DNA of 64,000 nucleotides, taken from assembly GCF_900142165.1 (NCBI RefSeq), contig NZ_FQZY01000014.1:1-64000 (forward strand). Direction: 5' to 3'. Below are positions 6,830 through 14,425 of the stretch, in pieces. The notes beneath the pieces were generated by a model. The model worked only from the letters and a program-made list of their open reading frames with translations, searched no databases and was not told the DNA's origin. The position numbers and the translations under genes are program-made. This DNA is from Hespellia stercorisuis DSM 15480. GTDB taxonomy: Bacteria; Bacillota; Clostridia; Lachnospirales; Lachnospiraceae. Every line of letters begins with the position of its first letter. Positions within the stretch are counted from its first letter, which is position 1.

Positions 6830-7876
6830 TTACAGCAGCTGCAGTGCGTTTTCCTTTGCCTTTGCCCAGACGTCGTCCGGCCAGAGAGAAGCCTGTACCT
6901 CACCAATATGTACTTTCCGAAGGAAGAACATACAGATTCGGGACTGACCGATTCCCCCGCCGATTGTATAAGGGAGTTCTCCGCTTAACAATGCTTTCTG
7001 GAATGGAAACTCGGCACGTTCCGGGCAGCCTGCGATGGCGAGCTGTTCTTTGAGAGCATTTTCATCTACACGGATTCCCATGGAGGAGAGCTCCAAAGCC
7101 ATGTCCAGAACAGGATAGTACACAATGATGTCACCGTTCAGAGACCAGTCATCATAGTCAGGTGCGCGTCCGTCATGCGGCTCTCCGGAGTTCAGGACCC
7201 CACCAATCTGCATGATAAATACTGCACCATTTTCTTTTGCAATGGCTTTTTCGCGCTCTTTAGAAGTCAGACCCGGATACTTATCCTCCAATTCCTGCGA
7301 GGTGATAAAGGTAATCTCCTCCGGAAGAAAACACTGGATATAGTCGTATTTGTTGGCCATATATTTTTCGGTGACACGGAGTGCTTCGTACACGGATTTG
7401 ACTGTATGGATCAGGGTATCTGTTGTTCGGTCTTCCCTGCGGATGATTTTTTCCCAGTCCCACTGATCAACGAAAATGGAATGGATGTTGTCGGTATCCT
7501 CATCGCGGCGGATTGCGTTCATGTCCGTGTAGAGACCTTCGCCTTCCTCGAAATTGTAGTTTTTCAGAGCCAGACGTTTCCACTTGGCAAGGGAGTGTAC
7601 GATTTCAGCACGCTGTCCGCGCTGCTCCTTAATTCCGAAAGATACCGGACGTTCCACACCGTTGAGATTATCGTTCAATCCGGATTCGGGTGTAACGAAA
7701 AGCGGCGCGGAAACACGCTTTAGATTCAACTGGATGGCCAGCTCTCTCTCGAAGAAATCCTTAACTTGTTTGATGGCAATCTCTGTTTGCTTGATATCCA
7801 GTGCAGAAGTGTAGTCTGCCGGAATGTTCATTCGGTCTGCAGCAGACGGAATTATGGTTTTTCCTTGTTTGTTCAT
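6830..7876 (-). CDS. asnA: Aspartate--ammonia ligase
   Basis: The 348-residue protein corresponds over its whole length to bacterial AsnA (usually ~330-345 residues). AsnA makes asparagine from aspartate, ammonia and ATP through an aspartyl-AMP intermediate and is related to class II aminoacyl-tRNA synthetases. Visible family segments include RVSAPLFV and [14 protein letters not shown] in the N-terminal third, [20 protein letters not shown], the [20 protein letters not shown] loop, and [12 protein letters not shown] near the C terminus, equivalent to class II motif 3. The enzyme is cytoplasmic. The start at 7876 follows AAAGGAGA by about seven bases. It lies 105 bp downstream of the surface-protein gene on the same strand; no T-box leader fits in that gap. 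Confidence 0.96.
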   Translation of the reverse strand: MNKQGKTIIPSAADRMNIPADYTSALDIKQTEIAIKQVKDFFERELAIQLNLKRVSAPLFVTPESGLNDNLNGVERPVSFGIKEQRGQRAEIVHSLAKWKRLALKNYNFEEGEGLYTDMNAIRRDEDTDNIHSIFVDQWDWEKIIRREDRTTDTLIHTVKSVYEALRVTEKYMANKYDYIQCFLPEEITFITSQELEDKYPGLTSKEREKAIAKENGAVFIMQIGGVLNSGEPHDGRAPDYDDWSLNGDIIVYYPVLDMALELSSMGIRVDENALKEQLAIAGCPERAEFPFQKALLSGELPYTIGGGIGQSRICMFFLRKVHIGEVQASLWPDDVWAKAKENALQLL

Positions 7877-7981
7877 GTGAAATCTCCTTTAAAAAATGTA
7901 GTCACTGTAGTTTCATACGATCTTAGGCATGCGTTTTCAAGCAGGCGCATGGCTCGTTTGTACTTATTGGTATTGCATATG

Positions 7982-9508
7982 TTATTTTATTTCAATATAT
8001 TCACGCATCTCGATGTCTTCCAGTTCATCCAGTTCGTGTTCCTGATATTCATGGATTATACGGCGGCGCTCACGGTTTGCACGGCGGCGTTTGATGATTC
8101 GCATACGCCGAACGTAAATGATACGCAGGTACAGTGCCAGACCGCCCAGAATCACCAGTAGAACCAGCGCAATAATCAGCCCGGTATACGATTTTTTTGT
8201 GTTGTCCGTGGATTTGGCGGTTTTTGTGTTTTTCGTTGAATCGTCTTTTTTCGAAGCGTTGTTATCAGATTTGTTTTCCTGATCAGCGGAGGCAACTTCT
8301 GCAGCCTTTTTATCTTTGCCGGAAGAGAAGAAGCTGCTGACTTTTTCACCGAAGGTCATTTCCTCGAAAGTTGCTTTTACGGTGTGGTCACTGGAAACAT
8401 TCTCGAAGGTATAGCTGTCCGGATATTTTGTGATGTCCACATCACTGCCATCGATGGTCAAAGCGGAGAGCTTGTACTTCTCGTCAGGGGAGAAGGTGAC
8501 CTTATAGCTTTCGCCACTCAGTGCGGTCTTGGAGCCGTCGGATATGGTTCCGTTTTCAGCAGAGGTTGTGACAGTAAAATTGTAAGGGACAGTAGTCCGA
8601 TACAGACGCAGCTTTTTGGAGCCATCGGTCAGGGTAACATTGACAGCGGCCAGAAACACACCGGGATCTATCTCGCAGAGGGACTCTGGTTCATCGGAAG
8701 TGACGCCTTCAAACTTGAAGTCCAGCTGGCTTGAGGAGACCATTGTCTTGCGCGAAATGGAGTACATGTGAACAAAATCACCAATTCCAAGATTCAGAGC
8801 AAGCGGAAAGTTGATGATATAATCTCCGACCACACACAGGTCCTGAAAATTATCACCCTCCGCGGTGTCAGCATACTCCCCGAGATCCTCGATGATCTGA
8901 TAGTTGGAATCCAGAATCTTAAAGCTGTAATTCCCGTCGACGTTTGTCTGAATCACATAGCGGTCATTGGATTCATCGTAATCGATACCGAGAATGTTGT
9001 AGTCGGTGCTGATCTGTACCTTGGTTTTGTACTCGAAGGTACTGGCATCCATGATATAGAGGGAACCGATATTGTCATCCCCTTCATTGTTCGTGTAAAG
9101 GCTGACTAATATTTCGTTGGTATTGGGATTATAGGCCATGCCGTTGGCATGTTCATAGTTCTTGTCCGTAATCTGTTTGAAAAGAGAATACTGTTCCACC
9201 GGATTGCCGTCTGCGTCGACATCATTTTTATAGAAAATGGAAATCGTATCCGGGTCAGTGGTAAAATCAGAGGTATTCTCTATACAGACAATATAATCTT
9301 GTGTACAGCAGATGGACTGGACAACTCCGGTACCCTGGGAGACAATTGGCTCTTCGCGAACCATTTCCCAGGAGACGCCCTCAAAGGCGTTGTCACTTGC
9401 AATTTCGGCATAACAAATCAGTGGGCTCATCAGAACCCACATGAATGCTATGCCTATTATTGTTCCTGCTAAATTCCCCTTGAATCTAAGGCCGGTCTTC
9501 CTTTGCAT
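7982..9508 (-). CDS. Membrane-anchored surface protein with propeller-like domain and InlB-type B repeat
   Basis: The 508-residue protein starts with an uncleaved or cleavable signal (about 10-35, ending LICYAEIAS). Residues ~40-315 contain repeated short hydrophobic strands with Asp/Asn-rich turns (for example MAYNPNTNEILVSLYT and LGIDYDESNDRYVI), as in beta-propeller or SMP-30-like folds. Residues ~318-385 resemble the divergent InlB B-repeat: an NGT-S start, GESYKVTFSPDEKYKLSAL, and a V-S-S-D-H-T-V-KATF ending. A Lys/Ser/Asp-rich linker, one transmembrane helix (about 440-462) and a strongly basic then acidic cytoplasmic tail follow. It would be anchored with the propeller outside. Ligand and role are unknown. 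GGGAG lies six bases before the start. Confidence 0.7.
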   Translation of the reverse strand: MQRKTGLRFKGNLAGTIIGIAFMWVLMSPLICYAEIASDNAFEGVSWEMVREEPIVSQGTGVVQSICCTQDYIVCIENTSDFTTDPDTISIFYKNDVDADGNPVEQYSLFKQITDKNYEHANGMAYNPNTNEILVSLYTNNEGDDNIGSLYIMDASTFEYKTKVQISTDYNILGIDYDESNDRYVIQTNVDGNYSFKILDSNYQIIEDLGEYADTAEGDNFQDLCVVGDYIINFPLALNLGIGDFVHMYSISRKTMVSSSQLDFKFEGVTSDEPESLCEIDPGVFLAAVNVTLTDGSKKLRLYRTTVPYNFTVTTSAENGTISDGSKTALSGESYKVTFSPDEKYKLSALTIDGSDVDITKYPDSYTFENVSSDHTVKATFEEMTFGEKVSSFFSSGKDKKAAEVASADQENKSDNNASKKDDSTKNTKTAKSTDNTKKSYTGLIIALVLLVILGGLALYLRIIYVRRMRIIKRRRANRERRRIIHEYQEHELDELEDIEMREYIEIK

Positions 9509-9606
9509 GTTATACTCCCACTACTTCTCCCCAAAATACCTTTCATTATAGTATCACTTCGTAAGTAAAATGTAAATAAAATCGTGGAGAAAATGAAGCA
9601 ATTCTC

Positions 9607-9635
9607 TTGACTTTTTGTTCTATAAAGACTAGAAT
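9607..9635 (+). promoter_or_regulatory. Promoter of tmRNA
   Basis: TTGACT (9607-9612) and TAGAAT (9630-9635) are exactly 17 bases apart. Transcription would start near 9642. The leader before the mature RNA holds two hairpins, GGGAT...ATCCC and CTAAGTG/CACTTAG. Confidence 0.75.
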
Positions 9636-9702
9636 ATAGAAACATCGTCTGTACACCAGCAGAAGGGATTATAATTTATCCCGATTCTAAGTGATACACT
9701 TA

Positions 9703-10041
9703 GGGCTTGTACTGGTTTCGACAGGGACTTTGAAGATGGAGAAGCTATCCGCAGGAAGGTGCGTTAAACCGCAAACTTAAATTTAAACGCAGACGAAAAT
9801 TACGCGTTAGCAGCCTAGTTGCTGCTCGTCAGCCTTAGTGCACTCACACATTAAGAATCTGGCGTCGACTCTGTGAGAAACGACATTGGCAAAGCTTTGA
9901 GCCAGTGGGCGTATTATGAAGCTACTGAAGCCGCAAGGATGTTAGTTTTCGTGTGGTAGAGGGAATGTCAAATAACTGACTATGATAGTAGAAGTACATG
10001 GGATGAGTTTTTGGACGCGGGTTCGATTCCCGCCAGGTCCA
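9703..10041 (+). ncRNA. ssrA: tmRNA (transfer-messenger RNA)
   Basis: This RNA rescues stalled ribosomes and tags the nascent peptide for proteolysis, working with SmpB. The 5' end GGGCTTG (9703-9709) pairs with CAGGTCC (10034-10040) to form the tRNA-like acceptor stem. The 3' end carries the T-arm GGTTCGATTCC. The tag frame reads GCA at 9771 to TAG at 9816-9818 and encodes ANLNLNADENYALAA, with the ALAA end that is recognised by ClpXP. About 339 nt is typical for a one-piece tmRNA. No CCA is encoded. It has its own promoter and terminator and lies between divergent genes. Confidence 0.95.
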
Positions 10042-10048
10042 CTACTTT

Positions 10049-10096
10049 AAAAATAGGGAAATGCCTGATTTACGGGTGTTTCCCTATTTTTGATTT
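10049..10096 (+). terminator. Intrinsic terminator of tmRNA
   Basis: AAAATAGGGAAA pairs with TTTCCCTATTTT, with part of the intervening sequence also able to pair. The stem is followed by TTTGATTTGTTC and a later T6 run. Confidence 0.85.
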
Positions 10097-10172
10097 GTTC
10101 TTTTTTGCGTTCTGATGCGCAGACATTACCTAGTGTCGCTGATAAAAAAATCATAAATTATAGTATGCGAAT

Positions 10173-10201
10173 AAGACACTTTCTGACAAATCTGTTATAC
10201 T
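10173..10201 (+). promoter_or_regulatory. Promoter candidate for the PAP2-DgkA gene
   Basis: AAGACA (10173-10178), 17 bases, then TATACT (10196-10201). Transcription would start near 10208, just before a short upstream reading frame. Confidence 0.5.
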
Positions 10202-10227
10202 AAAAGCAATATAAGGGAATATCTAAA

Positions 10228-10320
10228 ATGAGTCGAAAGAAGAAAAGGGCCGCCGCTGAAATTACCGCGGAGAGCCCTTTACAGATACAGAACCGGAACG
10301 GAGGAAAACAGACATGGTGA
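10228..10320 (+). CDS. Possible 30-residue basic leader peptide (upstream ORF)
   Basis: ATG at 10228 has TAAGGGA about ten bases upstream. It opens a 30-codon frame starting MSRKKKRAAAE and ending at TGA 10318-10320. The stop overlaps the ATG of the next gene (ATGGTGA), an arrangement typical of translational coupling. There is no homology that I recognise. It may be a genuine small protein, a coupling leader, or chance. Confidence 0.3.
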   Translation: MSRKKKRAAAEITAESPLQIQNRNGGKQTW

Positions 10321-11363
10321 AGAGTGAGACACCCACCGGAAACAAGATGATTAGGATATGGTCCAGATTTAAGATTGTTGTGTTTGTTGTCAGTGTAATT
10401 CTATTTGTTTTGCTGACAATGGATGTGACAGGAGCCTATCGGACAGAGTGGCTTGATAATACGGTTATCCAGATTGTAAGATCGGCACGGAACGGCTTTC
10501 TCTACGGCTTTTTCAAACTGATGACGAATATGGTACACCCTGTAGTTCTGTTTGCAGTCAGCATGTTCATGATCCATATTCTGAAGCAGAGACGGTATCT
10601 GGTGGCGTTGTTTGGCAATCTGATACTGACTCTGCTGCTGAATCTGGCAATCAAGGGAAATATTATGCGGATGCGCCCGCCGGAAGACTTTCGTCTGATC
10701 GCGGAGACTGGGTACAGCTTTCCAAGTGGACATGCCATGATTGCGGCGTCATTTTATGGATTTCTGGTCTTCTTATTACTCCAGACAAAGATGGGGGCAA
10801 AACGAAGAGCGGCATCAATTGCATTGTGTCTGCTGCTGATTCTACTGGTGGGATGCAGCCGGGTGTATCTCGGCGTACACTACGCGACAGATATTCTGGG
10901 CGGTTATCTTGTCTCTGTGATTTATCTGCTGGTTTACACGCTGGTTGTGGGAAAATATCTGGATATGGATGAGTCGCTGTTTTACAAGCGGAAGAAGCCG
11001 GAGACTAATCATCTGTTCTATAGTTTTTACAATGCATTTTCTGGAATTGTGGAAGGGCTCAAGAGTGAACGGAATATGATGATCCATTATTTCGCACTCT
11101 GTATGGTGATCGTGTTTGGCATCACCTTGAAGCTGTCTGCCACGGAGTGGTGTATCTGCCTGATTCTCTGCGCGCTTGTCATCAGCCTGGAACTGGTTAA
11201 TACGGCGGTGGAGTGCACGGTGGATCTGGTGACGGAAGAGTTTGATGTGCGGGCCAAAAAGGCGAAGGATATGGCGGCGGGAGCCGTGCTGGTGGCGGCA
11301 ATTATCGCGGCTGTGATTGGCGGATTCATTTTCGTCCCGAAGATAATTGCGCTGTTCACATAG
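10314..11363 (+). CDS. Fused PAP2 phosphatase and DgkA-type lipid kinase
   Basis: The 349-residue membrane protein has two enzymatic halves. Residues ~20-215 are a PAP2 (type 2 phosphatidic acid / undecaprenyl-pyrophosphate phosphatase) domain. It shows all three motifs: KxxxxxxRP (about 114-122), SFPSGH (about 134-139, catalytic His) and SRxYLGVHYxxD (about 182-193). Residues ~235-345 match prokaryotic DgkA / undecaprenol kinase, with ELVNTAVE (about 291-298) and TEEFDxRAKKAKDMAAGAV. The fused activities suggest handling of undecaprenyl or diacylglycerol phosphate, on opposite sides of the reaction. Both domains act at the cytoplasmic membrane. The start ATG overlaps the stop of a 30-codon upstream frame and has GGAGGA about eight bases ahead. 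Confidence 0.9.
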   Translation: MVKSETPTGNKMIRIWSRFKIVVFVVSVILFVLLTMDVTGAYRTEWLDNTVIQIVRSARNGFLYGFFKLMTNMVHPVVLFAVSMFMIHILKQRRYLVALFGNLILTLLLNLAIKGNIMRMRPPEDFRLIAETGYSFPSGHAMIAASFYGFLVFLLLQTKMGAKRRAASIALCLLLILLVGCSRVYLGVHYATDILGGYLVSVIYLLVYTLVVGKYLDMDESLFYKRKKPETNHLFYSFYNAFSGIVEGLKSERNMMIHYFALCMVIVFGITLKLSATEWCICLILCALVISLELVNTAVECTVDLVTEEFDVRAKKAKDMAAGAVLVAAIIAAVIGGFIFVPKIIALFT

Positions 11364-11500
11364 GGCAATATGAGAGTGTGGCCATGCGGATTGAAAAATC
11401 CGGTTGACTATAGAAAGGAAACACGAGGATTTGCGTGCGAGAGTAGAGAGCCGCAGCAGAAACGGCATGTGGCAGTGCTTGCACAGGAAAGGAGAACATT

Positions 11501-11863
11501 ATGGAAAAAATGGGAGATTCTTTGAAAAAAATCGTATTGGCAGGTATCGGAGCAGTGGCAATTACAGCGGATAAGTCAAAGGACGTGCTTGAGGAACTGG
11601 TGAAAAAAGGTGAGCTGACCGTGGAGCAGGGGAAGGTGCTGAATGAAGAACTGAAGCATAAGGCTTCTGAAAAAATGAAAGAGAAGATGACAGTGAAGGT
11701 TACACCGGAGAATCCCGATGATATGATTGATCTGGTTTCTAAAATGACGCCAGAGCAGCTCGCTCAGATGAAAGCAAAGATTGCGGAGATGGAGCTGGCG
11801 GCAGCGGAGGCAGAGGAAACAAAGGGAACAGAAGAAGCGGATTCTAATGGCACTGCTTCATAA
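11501..11863 (+). CDS. Phasin-like / PhaF-type coiled-coil protein
   Basis: The 120-residue protein begins with a short hydrophobic helix (LKKIVLAGIGAVAITADKS, about 8-26), followed by amphipathic, Lys/Glu-rich helices and a Glu/Ala-rich tail. This pattern is found in polyhydroxyalkanoate-granule regulators (phasin, PhaF/PhaI-like), and in many bacteria without PHA it occurs next to UbiB/AarF kinases. Here it precedes exactly such a kinase by 12 bases, with AAAGGAGA before its own ATG, so the two form an operon. No PHA synthase gene is visible. The role is probably structural or regulatory for the kinase, which is an inference. Confidence 0.65.
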   Translation: MEKMGDSLKKIVLAGIGAVAITADKSKDVLEELVKKGELTVEQGKVLNEELKHKASEKMKEKMTVKVTPENPDDMIDLVSKMTPEQLAQMKAKIAEMELAAAEAEETKGTEEADSNGTAS

Positions 11864-11875
11864 GGAACGATAAAT

Positions 11876-13462
11876 ATGAGTGGTAAAGATAGCAATGAGT
11901 ATGTTCAGAGAATGAAAGAAATTACAGCGGTGCTGCACCGGCATAAGCTGACAGCGGGAATGAATCCGGAAAAACTGCGCCAGATTCTGGCAGACCTGGG
12001 GCCTACGTATGTGAAGCTGGGTCAAATAGCGTCCATGCGCTCGGATATCCTGCCGTCCAGATATTGTCTGGAGCTTATGAAACTGCGATCCAGCGTCAAC
12101 CCTCTGGAGTTTGGAGAAGTGCGTCAGATGCTGACAGATTCTTACGGATGTCCGCCGGAAGAAATATTTGCCTCCGTGGAGGAGACTCCGCTGGGGGCGG
12201 CTTCGATTGCCCAGGTGCACCGCGCCGTGCTGCGGTCCGGTGAGGACGTGGTGGTGAAGGTACAGCGCCCCGGGATCTATGAGATGATGGCGAGGGACAT
12301 CGGACTTCTCCACAGGGCAGTCCGGCTGGTACCACCGGTCAGCATCAAGGAGTCTGTCGATTTGAACATGGTGCTGGACGAGATGTGGACTGTGGCGCAG
12401 GAGGAGATGAATTTTCTGAAGGAGGCCTCCAATATGGAAGAGTTCGCGGCCAACAGTAAGGAAATTGCCTACGCCTGCTGTCCGAAGCTGTACCGGGAAT
12501 ATTCTACAAATCAGGTGCTGGTCATGGAATATGTGGATGGCTTCGAGATCGACGATAAAGAGGCTCTGAACGAGGCCGGATACGATCTAGACGAGATCGG
12601 AAAGAAACTGGTTAATCACTATATGCAGCAGATTCTGGAGGACGGTTTCTTTCAGGCAGATCCACATCCAGGGAATCTGCGTATTCGGGACGGGAAAATC
12701 GTCTGGATGGATATGGGCATGATGGGAAGGCTGTCTGCGCGGGACAAAGAGCAGATCAGCGAGGCCGTGTTGGGGCTGGCCCAGTCGGATGCAGGCCGGA
12801 TCATGGATGCGGTGACAACTCTGGGAGAGTTTCGCGGGGAGCCGGATCATGCGCGGCTCTATAAGGATATCACGGAACTGATGAAGCGCTATGGTAAGAT
12901 GGAGCTTGGGGAAATTGATCTGGCAAAGGTTATGGAGGATCTTCTGGAGATTATGAAAGCCAACCGCATCTCCATGCCCCATGGTCTCACCATGCTCGCA
13001 CGGGGACTGTCCACCATGGAAGGGGTTCTGATGGAAATCAGCCCGGATATTAACATGGTGGAGATCGCGGCGGCGAGAATGAATGAGCAATGGCTGCAGG
13101 ATTTTGACTGGAAGAAAAGCGTGCTGAAGGAAGGGCGCAGACTTCATGAAGCCTTGCACAAGACGGTGGATATTCCGATTCTTGCCGCAGATATCCTGCA
13201 GGAGTACCGCAGGGGGGAGACGAGAATCAATCTCGACCTGCATGCATCGGACGATCTGGCGCGGATGATGAACACACTGGTGAAAAACCTGGTAATCGGA
13301 TTTCTGATCACGGCACTGCTCGTCAGCTCCAGCATTCTCTGTCTGACCGATATGAAGCCGCGGATGCTCGGGATTCCCATGCTTGGAATTGTGGGATACA
13401 TTGCAGCGTTGATTCTGATGATTTTTGTGCTTCTGCGCCATGTGAAGAAGCGGAAAAGATAG
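11876..13462 (+). CDS. ABC1/AarF/UbiB family atypical protein kinase-like protein
   Basis: The 528-residue protein has the UbiB/ABC1 fold. A KxGQ region (LGPTYVKLGQIASMR) lies at about 40-54, the Ala-rich nucleotide loop PLGAASIAQVHRA at about 104-116, and VVVKVQRPG with the conserved Lys near 125. The catalytic region ADPHPGNLRI and the metal-binding DMG (WMDMGMMGRL) lie near 260-285. Two hydrophobic segments close the protein (about 475-520), anchoring it in the membrane. Family members assist ubiquinone synthesis in aerobes. In an anaerobe without visible quinone genes the role is open and may concern isoprenoid-lipid homeostasis. That would suit the upstream undecaprenol/diacylglycerol enzyme, but this is an inference. 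Confidence 0.88.
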   Translation: MSGKDSNEYVQRMKEITAVLHRHKLTAGMNPEKLRQILADLGPTYVKLGQIASMRSDILPSRYCLELMKLRSSVNPLEFGEVRQMLTDSYGCPPEEIFASVEETPLGAASIAQVHRAVLRSGEDVVVKVQRPGIYEMMARDIGLLHRAVRLVPPVSIKESVDLNMVLDEMWTVAQEEMNFLKEASNMEEFAANSKEIAYACCPKLYREYSTNQVLVMEYVDGFEIDDKEALNEAGYDLDEIGKKLVNHYMQQILEDGFFQADPHPGNLRIRDGKIVWMDMGMMGRLSARDKEQISEAVLGLAQSDAGRIMDAVTTLGEFRGEPDHARLYKDITELMKRYGKMELGEIDLAKVMEDLLEIMKANRISMPHGLTMLARGLSTMEGVLMEISPDINMVEIAAARMNEQWLQDFDWKKSVLKEGRRLHEALHKTVDIPILAADILQEYRRGETRINLDLHASDDLARMMNTLVKNLVIGFLITALLVSSSILCLTDMKPRMLGIPMLGIVGYIAALILMIFVLLRHVKKRKR

Positions 13463-13546
13463 AAAACCGGCTGGTACATGATGAATAAATGTGATAAAAT
13501 CAGTATAATTATTCAAAAAATCTGATATTTACAAAGGAGGAGAATC

Positions 13547-14119
13547 ATGAGCAGTTTAACAGAAATACGCTGGCACGGTCGCGGCGGGCAGGGGGCAAAG
13601 ACCGCGGCGCTTTTGCTGGCTGATGTTGCTTTCAGCATCGGGAAATACGTACAGGGGTTTCCGGAGTACGGTCCGGAGCGAATGGGAGCACCCATTACGG
13701 CATTTAACCGGATCAGCGATACACAAATCCGGGTTCATTCGAATATTTACGATCCGGATTTCGTGGTGGTGGTCGATGAGACCCTGCTCCACGGTGTCGA
13801 TGTGACGAACGGATTGAAAAAAGAGGGCGGAATCCTGATCAACACCGCACTTTCCAAGGAGGAGATCCGTCCGCTGCTCAAGGGGTACGAGGGCGCAGTC
13901 TACACCATCGATGCACATGATGTCTGCATGAAAACACTGGGAAAATATTTTCCAAATACTCCGATGCTGGCGGCAATCGTCAAGGTGTCTGGCGTGATGG
14001 AACCGGACGTATTCTTAAGAGAGATGGAAGCATCCTTAAAGCATAAGTTCGCGAAGAAACCGGAAGTGCTGCAGGGAAATATGAAGGCGCTTGAGCTCGC
14101 CTTACAGGAGGTATGCTAA
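13547..14119 (+). CDS. porC: 2-oxoacid (probably pyruvate):ferredoxin oxidoreductase, gamma subunit
   Basis: The 190-residue protein matches the gamma domain/subunit of the 2-oxoacid oxidoreductases. The signature is RWHGRGGQGAKTAALLLA near the N terminus, with QGFPEYGPERMGAP around residue 40. The enzyme oxidises pyruvate (or a related 2-oxoacid) with coenzyme A to acetyl-CoA and CO2, reducing ferredoxin. It is cytoplasmic and works as an alpha-beta-gamma-delta complex encoded by this gene and the next three. AAAGGAGG lies seven bases before the ATG. Pyruvate is the likely substrate, but a branched-chain or other 2-oxoacid cannot be excluded by eye. Confidence 0.9.
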   Translation: MSSLTEIRWHGRGGQGAKTAALLLADVAFSIGKYVQGFPEYGPERMGAPITAFNRISDTQIRVHSNIYDPDFVVVVDETLLHGVDVTNGLKKEGGILINTALSKEEIRPLLKGYEGAVYTIDAHDVCMKTLGKYFPNTPMLAAIVKVSGVMEPDVFLREMEASLKHKFAKKPEVLQGNMKALELALQEVC

Positions 14120-14121
14120 AG

Positions 14122-14424
14122 ATGAGTTTAAAAGTGAAAGATATCAACGAACAGACGAGATGGCAGGACCTTCATATGGGGCTGCATGTATATGAGCCTG
14201 CGACTTCGAAGACATTTGACACAGGGGAATGGAGAACCAACACGCCGGTGCTTGACATGGAAAAATGCAGACAGTGTCTGCTCTGTGTGCCTTATTGTCC
14301 GGACAGCAGTATTCCGGTGAAGGATGGAAAGCGCGGGGAATTTGATCTGGGCCACTGCAAGGGATGCGGCATCTGCGTGAGCGCCTGTCCGTTCGGTGCG
14401 ATTACGATGAAGGAGGGAAAGTAA
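14122..14424 (+). CDS. porD: 2-oxoacid:ferredoxin oxidoreductase, delta (2x[4Fe-4S] ferredoxin) subunit
   Basis: The 100-residue protein has two CxxCxxCxxxCP clusters: CRQCLLCVPYCP in the middle and CKGCGICVSACP near the C terminus. They bind two [4Fe-4S] centres that pass electrons from the TPP-containing beta subunit to free ferredoxin. The ATG at 14122 was chosen because it is ten bases behind AGGAGG and two bases after the porC stop; an in-frame ATG at 14113 is only one base from that site. It belongs to the same operon as porC and porA. Confidence 0.93.
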   Translation: MSLKVKDINEQTRWQDLHMGLHVYEPATSKTFDTGEWRTNTPVLDMEKCRQCLLCVPYCPDSSIPVKDGKRGEFDLGHCKGCGICVSACPFGAITMKEGK

Positions 14425-14425
14425 G

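Noticed and set aside
7877-7981. T-box leader for asnA
   Set aside because: Only 105 bases separate asnA from the upstream gene. There is no specifier loop or conserved T-box sequence, only a short CATGCG/CGCATG hairpin.
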